From Rhodobacteraceae bacterium HLUCCA08 (GTDB lineage Bacteria > Pseudomonadota > Alphaproteobacteria > Rhodobacterales > Rhodobacteraceae), in the NCBI GenBank assembly GCA_001314655.1, contig LJSF01000001.1, positions 162,034-226,033 of the forward strand: 64,000 bases of DNA. Direction: 5' to 3'. Shown in pieces: positions 44,035-53,919 of this stretch. Numbering within the stretch: the stretch's first letter is position 1; each line of letters opens with the position of its first letter. The notes below the pieces were generated by a model. That model had not been told where the DNA came from. It did not search any database and saw nothing but the letters and a program-made list of their open reading frames with translations. The translations under genes and the position numbers were made by a program.

Positions 44035-45666
44035 ATGGCCAAATTGCTTTTACACGGAAAACTGGCGCGCAAGGCGCTGGCGCGCGGTGTTGCGCGGCTT
44101 GCCGCCGCGGTGGAGCCGACGCTGGGTCCGAAAGGGCTGAACGCGATGGTCGACCGGCCCGTCGGCACACCGCTGATCAGTCGCGACGGGGTCAGCATCG
44201 CGTCCGAGATCGAATTGAGAGATCGCTTCGAGAACATGGGCGCGCAGGTGGTCCGCGAGGTCTCGATGCAGACGAACGAGGTGGCGGGCGACGGCACCAC
44301 GACAGCCATCGTTCTGGCGAACGCGCTGATCCAGCGGGGTGTCGCGCTGACGGACAACGGGGTAAAGCCGGTCGATCTGTGCAAGGGGATCGACATGGCG
44401 GTGAAGCGCATCATCGATGCCATCGACGAGTCCTCCCGGGATTGCAACGAACATCCCGAATACCTCGAGGCTGTGGCGCGGGTGTCCGCGACCGACCCGG
44501 ACCTCGGGGATCTCGTGGCCGAAGCTTATCGGCGGATCGGCAACGAGGGGATCATCTCTGCGGATTTCGGCGTGACCATCGAGACGACGATGGAAGTGAT
44601 GGAGGGCATGTCCTTCGAGCGCGGCTACATCTCGCATCACATGGTGACGGACCGGGAGCACATGGAAGCGGTTCTTCGCAACCCGCTGATCCTCATGACC
44701 GACCAGAAGATCCTCGATCCGTCGATCCTTGACCAGGCGATTTCCATCGCAACCGAGGAAAACCGGCCGCTGGCCATCATCGCCGAGGAAATCGCCCCCG
44801 AGGTGGTCATCAAGCTGCTGGGAAGCGGCGGGGCCGGCAGGTTCCTGATCGTGCATCCGCCGGAATACGGCCATTGGCGCACCGCGATGATGGACGATCT
44901 TGCCATCATTACCGGCGGAGAGGTCCTGGCCCGGGATCTGGGCAAGAGGATCCAGGACGTCACCCGCGGACAGCTGGGCGGAGCCGAGATGATACGCGCC
45001 ACCGCGTCGTCCACCAGCGTGCTGCGCGGCGAGGGAGAGCGCGAAGCCGTGGTCGCGCGCCGCAACCAGGTGCAGCGCATGTATGACGTGGCGCCCCCCA
45101 ACATCGAGCAGGACAAGCTCAGGGAGCGTCTGGCCAAATTGTCCGGTGGCAGTGCGATCATCTATGCCGGCGGCTTCACTCCGGTCGAGCAGAAGCGGAA
45201 GGTCCAGCTGATCGAGGATGCGCTGTGTGCCGTGCGCGCGGCTGCCGAAGACGGCGTCGTGGCCGGTGGCGGCACATGCCTGGCGCAAGCGGGGCCCGTG
45301 CTCGATAACCTGACCGCCATTGGCGACATCGGCAAGGGGATCGCGCTGGTGCGTTCCGTGCTGACCCAACCCTTGCGGCGCATCGCGTCGAATGCGGGGG
45401 CAGATGCGGATGCCGTGGTCGACGCGATCACGTCCGGTCCGGCGGGCCATGGTTTCGATGCGTCCAGAGGCGTCTACGGCGACATGTACGAGGCCAGAAT
45501 AATCGATCCTGCCCGCGTGCCGGCATCGGCCTTGGTGAATGCCGCCTCGGTCGCAACGCTTATCCTGACCACCGAAACCCTGGTCGGCGATCTCGACGAG
45601 GGCGAGGCCGACCCGACGGAAGGCCCGGCGCTTGGTGGCGGAGCGGAACTGCTTGGCCGCCAGTGA
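44035..45666 (+). CDS. Chaperonin GroEL paralogue (MimG type)
   Basis: A 543-residue Hsp60. ATP-site motifs are intact: PTLGPKG (29-34), GDGTTT (85-90), the catalytic Asp in IEDALCAVRAA, and EDGVVAGGG. The sequence is otherwise well diverged from housekeeping GroEL, and the flexible GGM-repeat tail is replaced by GPALGGGAELLGRQ. No groES is adjacent, so it would use the genomic one. In mycobacterial mim clusters a GroEL-like protein (MimG) is required to make soluble hydroxylase, so the same dedicated role is likely here. GAAGGAGG precedes the ATG. Confidence 0.93.
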   Translation: MAKLLLHGKLARKALARGVARLAAAVEPTLGPKGLNAMVDRPVGTPLISRDGVSIASEIELRDRFENMGAQVVREVSMQTNEVAGDGTTTAIVLANALIQRGVALTDNGVKPVDLCKGIDMAVKRIIDAIDESSRDCNEHPEYLEAVARVSATDPDLGDLVAEAYRRIGNEGIISADFGVTIETTMEVMEGMSFERGYISHHMVTDREHMEAVLRNPLILMTDQKILDPSILDQAISIATEENRPLAIIAEEIAPEVVIKLLGSGGAGRFLIVHPPEYGHWRTAMMDDLAIITGGEVLARDLGKRIQDVTRGQLGGAEMIRATASSTSVLRGEGEREAVVARRNQVQRMYDVAPPNIEQDKLRERLAKLSGGSAIIYAGGFTPVEQKRKVQLIEDALCAVRAAAEDGVVAGGGTCLAQAGPVLDNLTAIGDIGKGIALVRSVLTQPLRRIASNAGADADAVVDAITSGPAGHGFDASRGVYGDMYEARIIDPARVPASALVNAASVATLILTTETLVGDLDEGEADPTEGPALGGGAELLGRQ

Positions 45667-45732
45667 TCTCAACGTCCCGTCGCGCGCCGATACATCGTGC
45701 ACGGCATCGACACACCACAAGGAACCCGGACC

Positions 45733-46776
45733 ATGAAGGCTGCAAGACTCTACGATTACGACCCCGAAATGAATGTCACCTTGCGTATCGAAGACATTCC
45801 CGCGCCCACGATCGACTCTCCGAACGATGTGATCGTCAAGGTCGGCGCGGCCGGGCTGTGCCGCACCGATCTGCACATCATCGAAGGTGTCTGGAAGGAC
45901 ATCATGGATGGTGACGGTGCCCTGTTGCCCTATACCATGGGCCACGAGAATGCCGGCTGGGTCGAGGATGTCGGCAGCGCCGTGACCTCGGTCAAACCGG
46001 GTGATGCGGTGATCTGCCATCCGTTGCGCAGCTGCGGCATATGCCTCAGTTGCCGCTATGGCCACGACATGTACTGCGAACACGGGCAGTTTCCGGGCCT
46101 GGGTTTGGACGGTGGGTTCGCCGAGTATTTCAAGACCTCCGAACGCACCCTGATCAAGCTGAATACCGGGATCATGCCACTGGATGTGGCGCCGATGGCG
46201 GATGCCGGGATCACCGCGTATCGGGCGGCCAAACGGGCCGCGAAGCTGCTGCATCCCGGTACGTCCTGCGTGATCCTCGGGGTGGGTGGACTTGGACATA
46301 TCGCGCTGCAATGCCTCAAGCACATCTGCGGTGGGCAGATCATCGCCGTGGACCGCGAACCCGGCGCCCAGGTCCTGGCCAGAGAGTTGGGGGCGGATGC
46401 CGTCCTGGATGGCGGCCCGAACCTCATCGAGGAGATCAAGGACATGACCGGCGGCGGCGCCCAGGTCGTCATCGATTTCGTCGGCGAGTTGGGGGTCGAG
46501 AACATCTGCTGGAAACTGCTGCGGCAGGGTGGCGAACTGATTGTCGTGGGCTATGGCGGCACGATCGAAATCCCGACGCTCGAACTTGTGGTCAACGAAA
46601 TCAAGATCGGTGGCAGCCTGGTGGGCGATTACATCGAACTGGTCGAGCTGATGGAGATGAATGCCGACGGAAAGGTGAAAATGCACCAGACCGAGTACAA
46701 GCTGGCAAACATCAACGAGGCGATCGACGACTTCAAGAACCGACGCTTTACCGGGCGCGGGGTCATCGTGCCCTGA
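45733..46776 (+). CDS. Zinc-dependent alcohol dehydrogenase
   Basis: A 347-residue medium-chain dehydrogenase. Catalytic zinc ligands: Cys43 in GLCRTD and His71-Glu72 in MGHENAGWV. Structural zinc: Cys101, 104, 107 and 115 (CGICLSCRYGHDMYC). The NAD-binding loop GVGGLG is at 183-188, followed by VDREPG, whose acidic residue favours NAD over NADP. It would oxidise the alcohol made by the monooxygenase, for example 2-propanol or acetol. It sits 66 bases after the chaperonin in the same run. Confidence 0.92.
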   Translation: MKAARLYDYDPEMNVTLRIEDIPAPTIDSPNDVIVKVGAAGLCRTDLHIIEGVWKDIMDGDGALLPYTMGHENAGWVEDVGSAVTSVKPGDAVICHPLRSCGICLSCRYGHDMYCEHGQFPGLGLDGGFAEYFKTSERTLIKLNTGIMPLDVAPMADAGITAYRAAKRAAKLLHPGTSCVILGVGGLGHIALQCLKHICGGQIIAVDREPGAQVLARELGADAVLDGGPNLIEEIKDMTGGGAQVVIDFVGELGVENICWKLLRQGGELIVVGYGGTIEIPTLELVVNEIKIGGSLVGDYIELVELMEMNADGKVKMHQTEYKLANINEAIDDFKNRRFTGRGVIVP

Positions 46777-46817
46777 ACCCGGCTCCGGTCGACATCTGTC
46801 ACGCAAGGACGATCATC

Positions 46818-47312
46818 ATGGACGAGACAACATTGACCAAGACCCTGCCCAGAGCGGGACCGACCGAAGAATGCTATCGGCTGATCTATCGCAGTCACAG
46901 CCTGATACCGACGGACGGATCCGATGGTGGCGCCGATGGACTGGCCGCTATCCTGCGAAAGGCACGGTCCAAGAATGCCGCGCTCGGCGTGACCGGTGCG
47001 CTGATGCTTTATGATGACTGGTTCGCGCAGGTCCTGGAGGGGCCTCGGGACGTGGTCGAAGCGCTTTTCGGCACGATCAGGGCCGATCCGCGGCACGAAT
47101 CCGTGCGTCTTGACCTGGCGGAAGCGGTGCCGCGCAGGCTTTTCGAGAAATGGGCGATGGCAATCGTGGCAGAGCATCACCAGCCCGATCTGCCCATGGT
47201 CGCCACCACCGGCGGTCTGGCGCAATGCGCGCCCTGGAAGGTCACGCTCGAGCAAGAGGCTGTGTTGACCCGGCTGCGGGATCTGACACGGGGGTACGGG
47301 CGCGGTTCGTGA
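46818..47312 (+). CDS. BLUF-domain blue-light sensor
   Basis: A 164-residue protein that is essentially a single BLUF domain, which binds FAD and senses blue light. Key residues are all present: Tyr24 (RLIYRSH), Asn53 (SKNAALGVTG), Gln71 (FAQVLEG), and Trp112 and Met114 (FEKWAMA). A 19-residue N-terminal extension and a C-terminal tail of about 45 residues carry no known output domain. So it would have to act by protein contact, as short BLUF proteins do. It is the last gene of the monooxygenase run, with 41 bases after the dehydrogenase, and converges on the sigma-54 activator gene 28 bases away. Confidence 0.9.
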   Translation: MDETTLTKTLPRAGPTEECYRLIYRSHSLIPTDGSDGGADGLAAILRKARSKNAALGVTGALMLYDDWFAQVLEGPRDVVEALFGTIRADPRHESVRLDLAEAVPRRLFEKWAMAIVAEHHQPDLPMVATTGGLAQCAPWKVTLEQEAVLTRLRDLTRGYGRGS

Positions 47313-47340
47313 CGGTCGGCGGCCCGGGGGCAGAGGCTGT

Positions 47341-49275
47341 TCAGGGCCTGGGAATATCGTATTGCTTGATCTTGCGATAGAGCGTCGGCCTTGAAATACC
47401 AAGCTTTTCCGCCACCCGCGTCAGGTTGCCGTTCTCGACCTGCATGGCACAGCGGATGGTCATTGCCTCGACGCTTTCAAGGCTGGTGCCGGTGTCGGGA
47501 ATGTCCATCCACGGGACAAGGCCAAGCCCGTCGACGGGCTCGAATATCTCTTCGGGCAGGTCGCTTGCATGCACCTTGGTGTCGGTCTTGAGAAGAAACA
47601 GACGCTCCATCATGTTGCGCAGTTCCCGGACGTTGCCAGGCCAGCGATAGGCGCCCAGACGTTCCAGCACCTCCGGCGAGAAATCCAGGGGCTCCCGCGC
47701 GAAACGTTTGGCGAAACCCTCGTTGAAATGCCGCAACAACAGGGGGATGTCGACCGCACGCTCGCGCAGTGGCGGCACATCTATGACGACGATCCCGATG
47801 CGATAGAACAGATCGCGGCGAAAACGCCCGGCCTCGACATCATTGCGCAGGTTGCGGTTCGTCATCGCCACCAGCTGCACATCGACCGATCGCCGTTCGC
47901 TGTCGCCGATCCGGTAGACCGCCCTCTGTTCCAGCGCGCGCAGCAGGTAGGGCTGCAATTCGATCGGCATGTCGCCGATTTCATCCAGGCACAGGACGCC
48001 GCCATCCGCCTGTTCGAACTTCCCCGGCTTGCCGCCGCGCACGGCACCGGTAAAGGCCCCCTCCACATGGCCGAACAATTCGGCACCGATCAGATCCTTC
48101 GAGATCGCGGCGCAGTTCACCGTTACATAGGGGGCATCGCTACGGGGCAGGCGGCTGTGAACAAGGCGCGCGAATTGTTCCTTGCCGACGCCCGTCTCGC
48201 CCTGGATCAGCACCGTGACATCCGCGGCCGCGGCGCGTTTGGCAAGTTCCAGCGCTTCGAGCATCTTGGGGGCCGCGCCGATAATGACGACCTCTTCCTC
48301 GTCTATATTCGCGCGCGGCTTGATGCGCACGGCGGCTTCGGGGCGTGTCAGGGGGGCGTCGCGATTGTGCTTGAGAAACAGTGCCGCGCCGCGCATCCGG
48401 CCACCGAATTCGAGGCGTTCGATCCCGTCCATTTCAAGTTCGCGCGGCAGGGCCGCCCGAATGTCGTATTCCGTCATGCCGGCGTTCAGGGGCAGGAGAC
48501 GTTTACCCACGGCAAGTTCGGGCCTGGCCTGGTAGCCCTTGTCATCGAGCCCGCGCCTGAACAGGATACGCCCCATCTTGTCCAGCAGCAGGACACCGCT
48601 GCTCCAGCGGTCGTTGCTGGAGTTCAGGAAGGCTTCCAGAAGCAGCGTACGCTCTTGATGCTGCTGTTCGGCGAGCGCGATTTCGATTTCGCGCGCGGCG
48701 GCCATCACCAGCGCGACATTGTGGCGCCGAAAGATGCGGGGCGGGCCGGAAAGATCCACGACGCCGATGATCGAGCGATCGAAAGGATCGAAAATCGGCG
48801 CGCCCGCGCAGGTCCACGCCTGAACGCTCTGGCAGTAATGTTCGGCTGCATGGACATAGGTCGGCTTGCCGGTCTTCAGGGCGGTGCCAATTCCGTTCGT
48901 GCCGATCGCGTCCTCGTTCCAAATCCCGCCGACTTCAAGGTGGATGTTCTGACCTTCGTCCAGAACGGATGGATCGCCGATGGCATCGATGATCACGCCA
49001 TCCTTGTCGGTCAGAAGAAGAACGGCCCTGGCATCGGCCAGGTGCGGCTCCAGCCGGGCCAGCGCCGACCTGGCGGCACGTCGCAAGGACAGGTTTCTGC
49101 GTCTCAACTGGTACAGGTCTTCCTCGGCCTCGATTTTCCGCGAATGCTGTTTTGCGGCGTCGACGCCCATGTTGAGACTGCGTTGCCAGGACTGCACGAT
49201 TTCATCCCGCACCGGGTAGGCGTCCGGACGTGCCCGGGATTGTCCCGCGACATAGCTTTCCCAGGCCTCGCGCAT
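47341..49275 (-). CDS. Sigma-54-dependent activator of AcoR/MimR type
   Basis: A 644-residue enhancer-binding protein. An N-terminal sensory region with a GAF domain (about 75-200: AVLLLTDKDGVIIDAIG, GTNGIGTALKTGKP) is followed by an AAA+ domain with Walker A GETGVGKE (359-366), the sigma-54 contact loop GAFTGA (406-411) and Walker B CLDEIG. The C-terminal Fis-type helix-turn-helix is NLTRVAEKLGISRPTLYRKIKQY. Family members sense acetoin, ketones or alcohols. The ATG at 49275 has GGAGG five bases upstream; the frame is open to an ATG at 49356 without a ribosome site. It would drive the prm promoter with sigma-54. Confidence 0.92.
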   Translation of the reverse strand: MREAWESYVAGQSRARPDAYPVRDEIVQSWQRSLNMGVDAAKQHSRKIEAEEDLYQLRRRNLSLRRAARSALARLEPHLADARAVLLLTDKDGVIIDAIGDPSVLDEGQNIHLEVGGIWNEDAIGTNGIGTALKTGKPTYVHAAEHYCQSVQAWTCAGAPIFDPFDRSIIGVVDLSGPPRIFRRHNVALVMAAAREIEIALAEQQHQERTLLLEAFLNSSNDRWSSGVLLLDKMGRILFRRGLDDKGYQARPELAVGKRLLPLNAGMTEYDIRAALPRELEMDGIERLEFGGRMRGAALFLKHNRDAPLTRPEAAVRIKPRANIDEEEVVIIGAAPKMLEALELAKRAAAADVTVLIQGETGVGKEQFARLVHSRLPRSDAPYVTVNCAAISKDLIGAELFGHVEGAFTGAVRGGKPGKFEQADGGVLCLDEIGDMPIELQPYLLRALEQRAVYRIGDSERRSVDVQLVAMTNRNLRNDVEAGRFRRDLFYRIGIVVIDVPPLRERAVDIPLLLRHFNEGFAKRFAREPLDFSPEVLERLGAYRWPGNVRELRNMMERLFLLKTDTKVHASDLPEEIFEPVDGLGLVPWMDIPDTGTSLESVEAMTIRCAMQVENGNLTRVAEKLGISRPTLYRKIKQYDIPRP

Positions 49276-49465
49276 CCCCCCCTCCGAATATTCCGGAGCC
49301 ACAGAACATGCGCTGCCGGACTTGCTGAAGGGACTGAAATAGCTTGTTCGCTGCATATATGGCTCAGTGCTGGCTTCTGACGGTGATCGCCTGGCCCAGC
49401 TGCTGCCTCCACTCCAAGTGACCTGCTACGGCATGGATGGTCTCCAGCCGATCCCCGACCTGCCG

Positions 49466-49948
49466 TCAGCGCAGGCCAAGACTGGCTTCGATCGCACCGG
49501 CCAGCGCCTTTTCGTCGAAACCCCGGTGAATTTCGACGCCGTCCAGATGTCGGAGAGCTTCGAGCATCTCGCCGTCGACCGGCGAGTAGAATTTTCGTTC
49601 GGCCGTGGCGAGAACGAACACCTTGCCTGCGAAACCGCCGCGGATCTCACCCAGAAGCTGGATTTGCTTGCCGCTGTTGAGGCAAGCTAGGACGACCCGG
49701 TTGTTCAGGCTGACCTTGACATAGGGTTCGACATCGGTCGCCGTGGTCGCCACGCCAAGATCATGGATCATCAGGCCTTCGGGCTGTGGCGTCTGCTGCA
49801 TTTGCACCTTGGCCTGCTGCATTGCCGTGTAGCCACCGCCACTGATCTGGTCGGCGAGTTTCTTGATCACATGAGAATTTTCAGATATCAGCCGCTTGGC
49901 CTGCACGTCTTCTCTTCGCGGCCCGTCGCGCTTCGAGAAAATATCCAA
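49466..49948 (-). CDS. Conserved-looking protein of the monooxygenase region, unknown function
   Basis: A 160-residue soluble protein. The N-terminal half is helical (LISENSHVIKKLADQI, then GGGYTAMQQAKVQMQQ), and a beta-rich domain follows (VEPYVKVSLNNRVVLACL, GGFAGKVFVLATAERKFYSPVDGEMLEAL). A TTG start at 49948 has GGAGG seven bases ahead. The frame stays open upstream for 28 codons of membrane-like sequence (GIVGAVTGIVWQFTSFLLP). A separate good start lies at 50086, one base out of frame, so the true gene may be longer and frameshifted. No family is recognised. Confidence 0.6.
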   Translation of the reverse strand: MDIFSKRDGPRREDVQAKRLISENSHVIKKLADQISGGGYTAMQQAKVQMQQTPQPEGLMIHDLGVATTATDVEPYVKVSLNNRVVLACLNSGKQIQLLGEIRGGFAGKVFVLATAERKFYSPVDGEMLEALRHLDGVEIHRGFDEKALAGAIEASLGLR

Positions 49949-49990
49949 TTTCCGTCCTCCCAGACTTTTTGGTAGCAGAAAACTCGTGAA

Positions 49991-50086
49991 CTGCCAAACT
50001 ATTCCGGTGACCGCGCCGACGATCCCTTGCCGGTCTCATCCGTGCATGAGATCTGTCGACGGGTCGGGCCACGGACCGACTTCGGC
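49991..50086 (-). CDS. 31-codon ORF or frameshifted N-terminus of the next gene
   Basis: A GTG at 50086 sits seven bases behind GGGAGG and opens VNKPKSVRGPTRRQISCTDE and a short tail, ending at TAG 49991-49993. If one G is added to the GGG run near 50025, this frame joins the downstream 160-residue protein through a plausible hydrophobic segment, giving about 209 residues. Either a small leader peptide or the true start of that gene. Confidence 0.4.
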
Positions 50087-50147
50087 TTGTTCACGTCCTG
50101 TCCTCCCTTGAATGCGCAGCGTCGTCTCCACGCCGCCAATGGCCGTT

Positions 50148-50543
50148 TCACCGAAAGCGACCCCCCCGCTGCAGGACCTCGATCTGGTAGCCGTCGGGGT
50201 CCGCAATGAAGAAAAACCGGGCGATCACCTCGCCGGCCGGTGCGAAATTCACCAGCTTGCCGGGGGCCAGCCCCGCGGCCTCGAACCGGGCATGCTCGGC
50301 CGCCGCATCCGCGACGGACACAGCGAAGTGGCCATAGCCGTCGCCCAGGTCGTAGGGCGCCGTGCGGCCCTTGTTGACCGTGAGTTCCAGTTCGAAGGCG
50401 CTTTCGGCGCTCGACAGGTAGATCAGGGTGAAGTCCGGAAAATCCAGCCGATCCGCCACGTCGAGGTCGAAGGCATCGCGATAGAAATCGACCGAGCGCT
50501 GTTCATCAAGCACGCGGATCATGCTGTGGATCGCCTTGGCCAA
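50148..50543 (-). CDS. gloA: Glyoxalase I-like VOC protein
   Basis: A 131-residue vicinal oxygen chelate enzyme, close to lactoylglutathione lyase in length and order. Metal ligands can be placed at His6, Glu53, His72 (GYGHFAVSV) and Glu122 (DGYQIEVLQ). It would convert the glutathione adduct of methylglyoxal to S-lactoylglutathione. In this setting methylglyoxal could arise from acetol, the product of acetone hydroxylation, so its presence near a Mim-type enzyme makes metabolic sense. It may instead be the ordinary housekeeping gloA. Confidence 0.85.
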   Translation of the reverse strand: MAKAIHSMIRVLDEQRSVDFYRDAFDLDVADRLDFPDFTLIYLSSAESAFELELTVNKGRTAPYDLGDGYGHFAVSVADAAAEHARFEAAGLAPGKLVNFAPAGEVIARFFFIADPDGYQIEVLQRGGRFR

Positions 50544-50649
50544 GTGTCCCTCCTGTCCGATGGTCGCGGGTCAGGACAGGATAGACGAAAGCCCAAGGCG
50601 TCGGGGTAGTATGGGGATACTACCGCCGACGTCGGCCGGTTGCGGGCGG

Positions 50650-50943
50650 CTATTCCGCCACCGCCGCGACCGCGCCGGGCCGGACGCCCGATGCGATGAA
50701 CACGATGCAGGCCGTGCGCAACAACGAGGTGAAGTTCTCGGGTTCGCCGCGCAGGCTCAACACTTCGGAATGCAGCTGCGAGATGAAGGCGGGCGTGCTG
50801 AGCCCGTCATGGGCCGCGATCTGGTCGAGGATGTCCCAGAATGCGTTTTCCAGCCTGATGCTGGTGCTCTGGCCATTGATCCTGAGCCGCCGCGTCGTCA
50901 GGGCGTAGCGATGCGGGTCCTGACCGGCAAAGACGTCACACAT
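50650..50943 (-). CDS. Ribbon-helix-helix domain protein
   Basis: A 97-residue protein with a ribbon-helix-helix-type fold: a strand RRLRINGQSTSIRLENAFWDILDQIAAHDGLSTPAFISQLHSEVL with two following helices. This is the RHH_4-like family common in alphaproteobacteria, which may bind DNA as a dimer. The ATG at 50943 follows GGAAGGGAAAGC. It stands first of the minus-strand genes that continue to glyoxalase and the activator, and could be a local repressor. The target is unknown. Confidence 0.75.
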   Translation of the reverse strand: MCDVFAGQDPHRYALTTRRLRINGQSTSIRLENAFWDILDQIAAHDGLSTPAFISQLHSEVLSLRGEPENFTSLLRTACIVFIASGVRPGAVAAVAE

Positions 50944-51504
50944 GGCCTGCTTTCCCTTCCGTTTTGGAAAGATGGATGGCGTCCGCCGATCCCGGGCGGG
51001 TGCCGCAAGGTGATGGCGAAAGGATTGGTGCGACGACGGGCGCTGTCCAGAAGAATCGTCGCTGCACCTGCAAAGGGTCGGCCGCACAGGGCGGGACGAT
51101 GCTCGAAGACGGTGCAGGCGTTCTGCAGGATCGGGTCGATGGGCCGCGCGTGGCGCACTGTCGGGGACCTGGCCGGCGAAACTGCACGCCTGGCTGCGGC
51201 CAGGTGCGCTTTGCGATGGTCGCGATCCTCGTCGATCGCACCTTCTGCCCGGAGCGCCGCATCCGGCGCCGATGCGGTCGCCGGGCCCGAGAATCCCACC
51301 GAAAGACCGGTGCAAGTTTGTTCGACAAGGTCGGAATCGGCGCCGAAATGGTCGGAGATCATTGCGCCAAAGCCCGTTTCACCAGCGTTTCATCCCATAT
51401 TCAGGGAGGTCTCGAAAGATCGAGTTGCAATACTGCGCGCAGCTTGGTTTAGTCGGGACCGTCAATGAGCAGCACAAGCTGCCGATCAAACAGGGAGACA
51501 CGGC
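50944..51504. other. 560-base stretch without a supported gene
   Basis: Frames are open on both strands, but all give Arg/Ala/Pro-rich sequence without natural character. It probably holds the promoters of the ribbon-helix-helix gene (minus) and of the ABC transporter (plus). It also marks the right edge of the accessory region. I see no repeat, integrase remnant or RNA gene. Confidence 0.4.
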
Positions 51505-52605
<1,101 letters not shown>

Positions 52606-52698
52606 TGTCCGGCCCGCTTCGATGTGTCAGGCCGGCGGCAACCCGGATGCCGCGCCTGATCCACACCAATATCCGGGTTGATACAACGGGAGACCTAA

Positions 52699-53799
<1,101 letters not shown>

Positions 53800-53807
53800 T
53801 CTGACAA

Positions 53808-53833
53808 GGGAAGGGCCCGCCCGGGCCCTTCCC
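53808..53833 (+). terminator. Hairpin between potD and potB
   Basis: A 12-bp inverted repeat GGGAAGGGCCCG/CGGGCCCTTCCC lies just after potD. There is no T-run. Within an ABC operon such hairpins usually stabilise or partly terminate the transcript, so that more binding protein than permease is made. Confidence 0.55.
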
Positions 53834-53919
53834 GCCTTTGCCGGACGGCCCCGCGGGGCCGCCCCGCCAAGGCGACAAGCCAGGCGATGACCGCAACGAC
53901 GACAGGGGGAACGATCGAC

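Noticed and set aside
47751..47760. TCGACCGCAC inside the activator gene, identical to part of the tRNA-Leu 3' end
   Set aside because: Only ten bases, in coding sequence; expected by chance, so not accepted as an attachment-site copy.
50964..51452. Plus-strand ORF of 162 codons upstream of potA
   Set aside because: Arg/Gly/Cys-rich with no domain and no ribosome site; three other frames over the same DNA are equally open.
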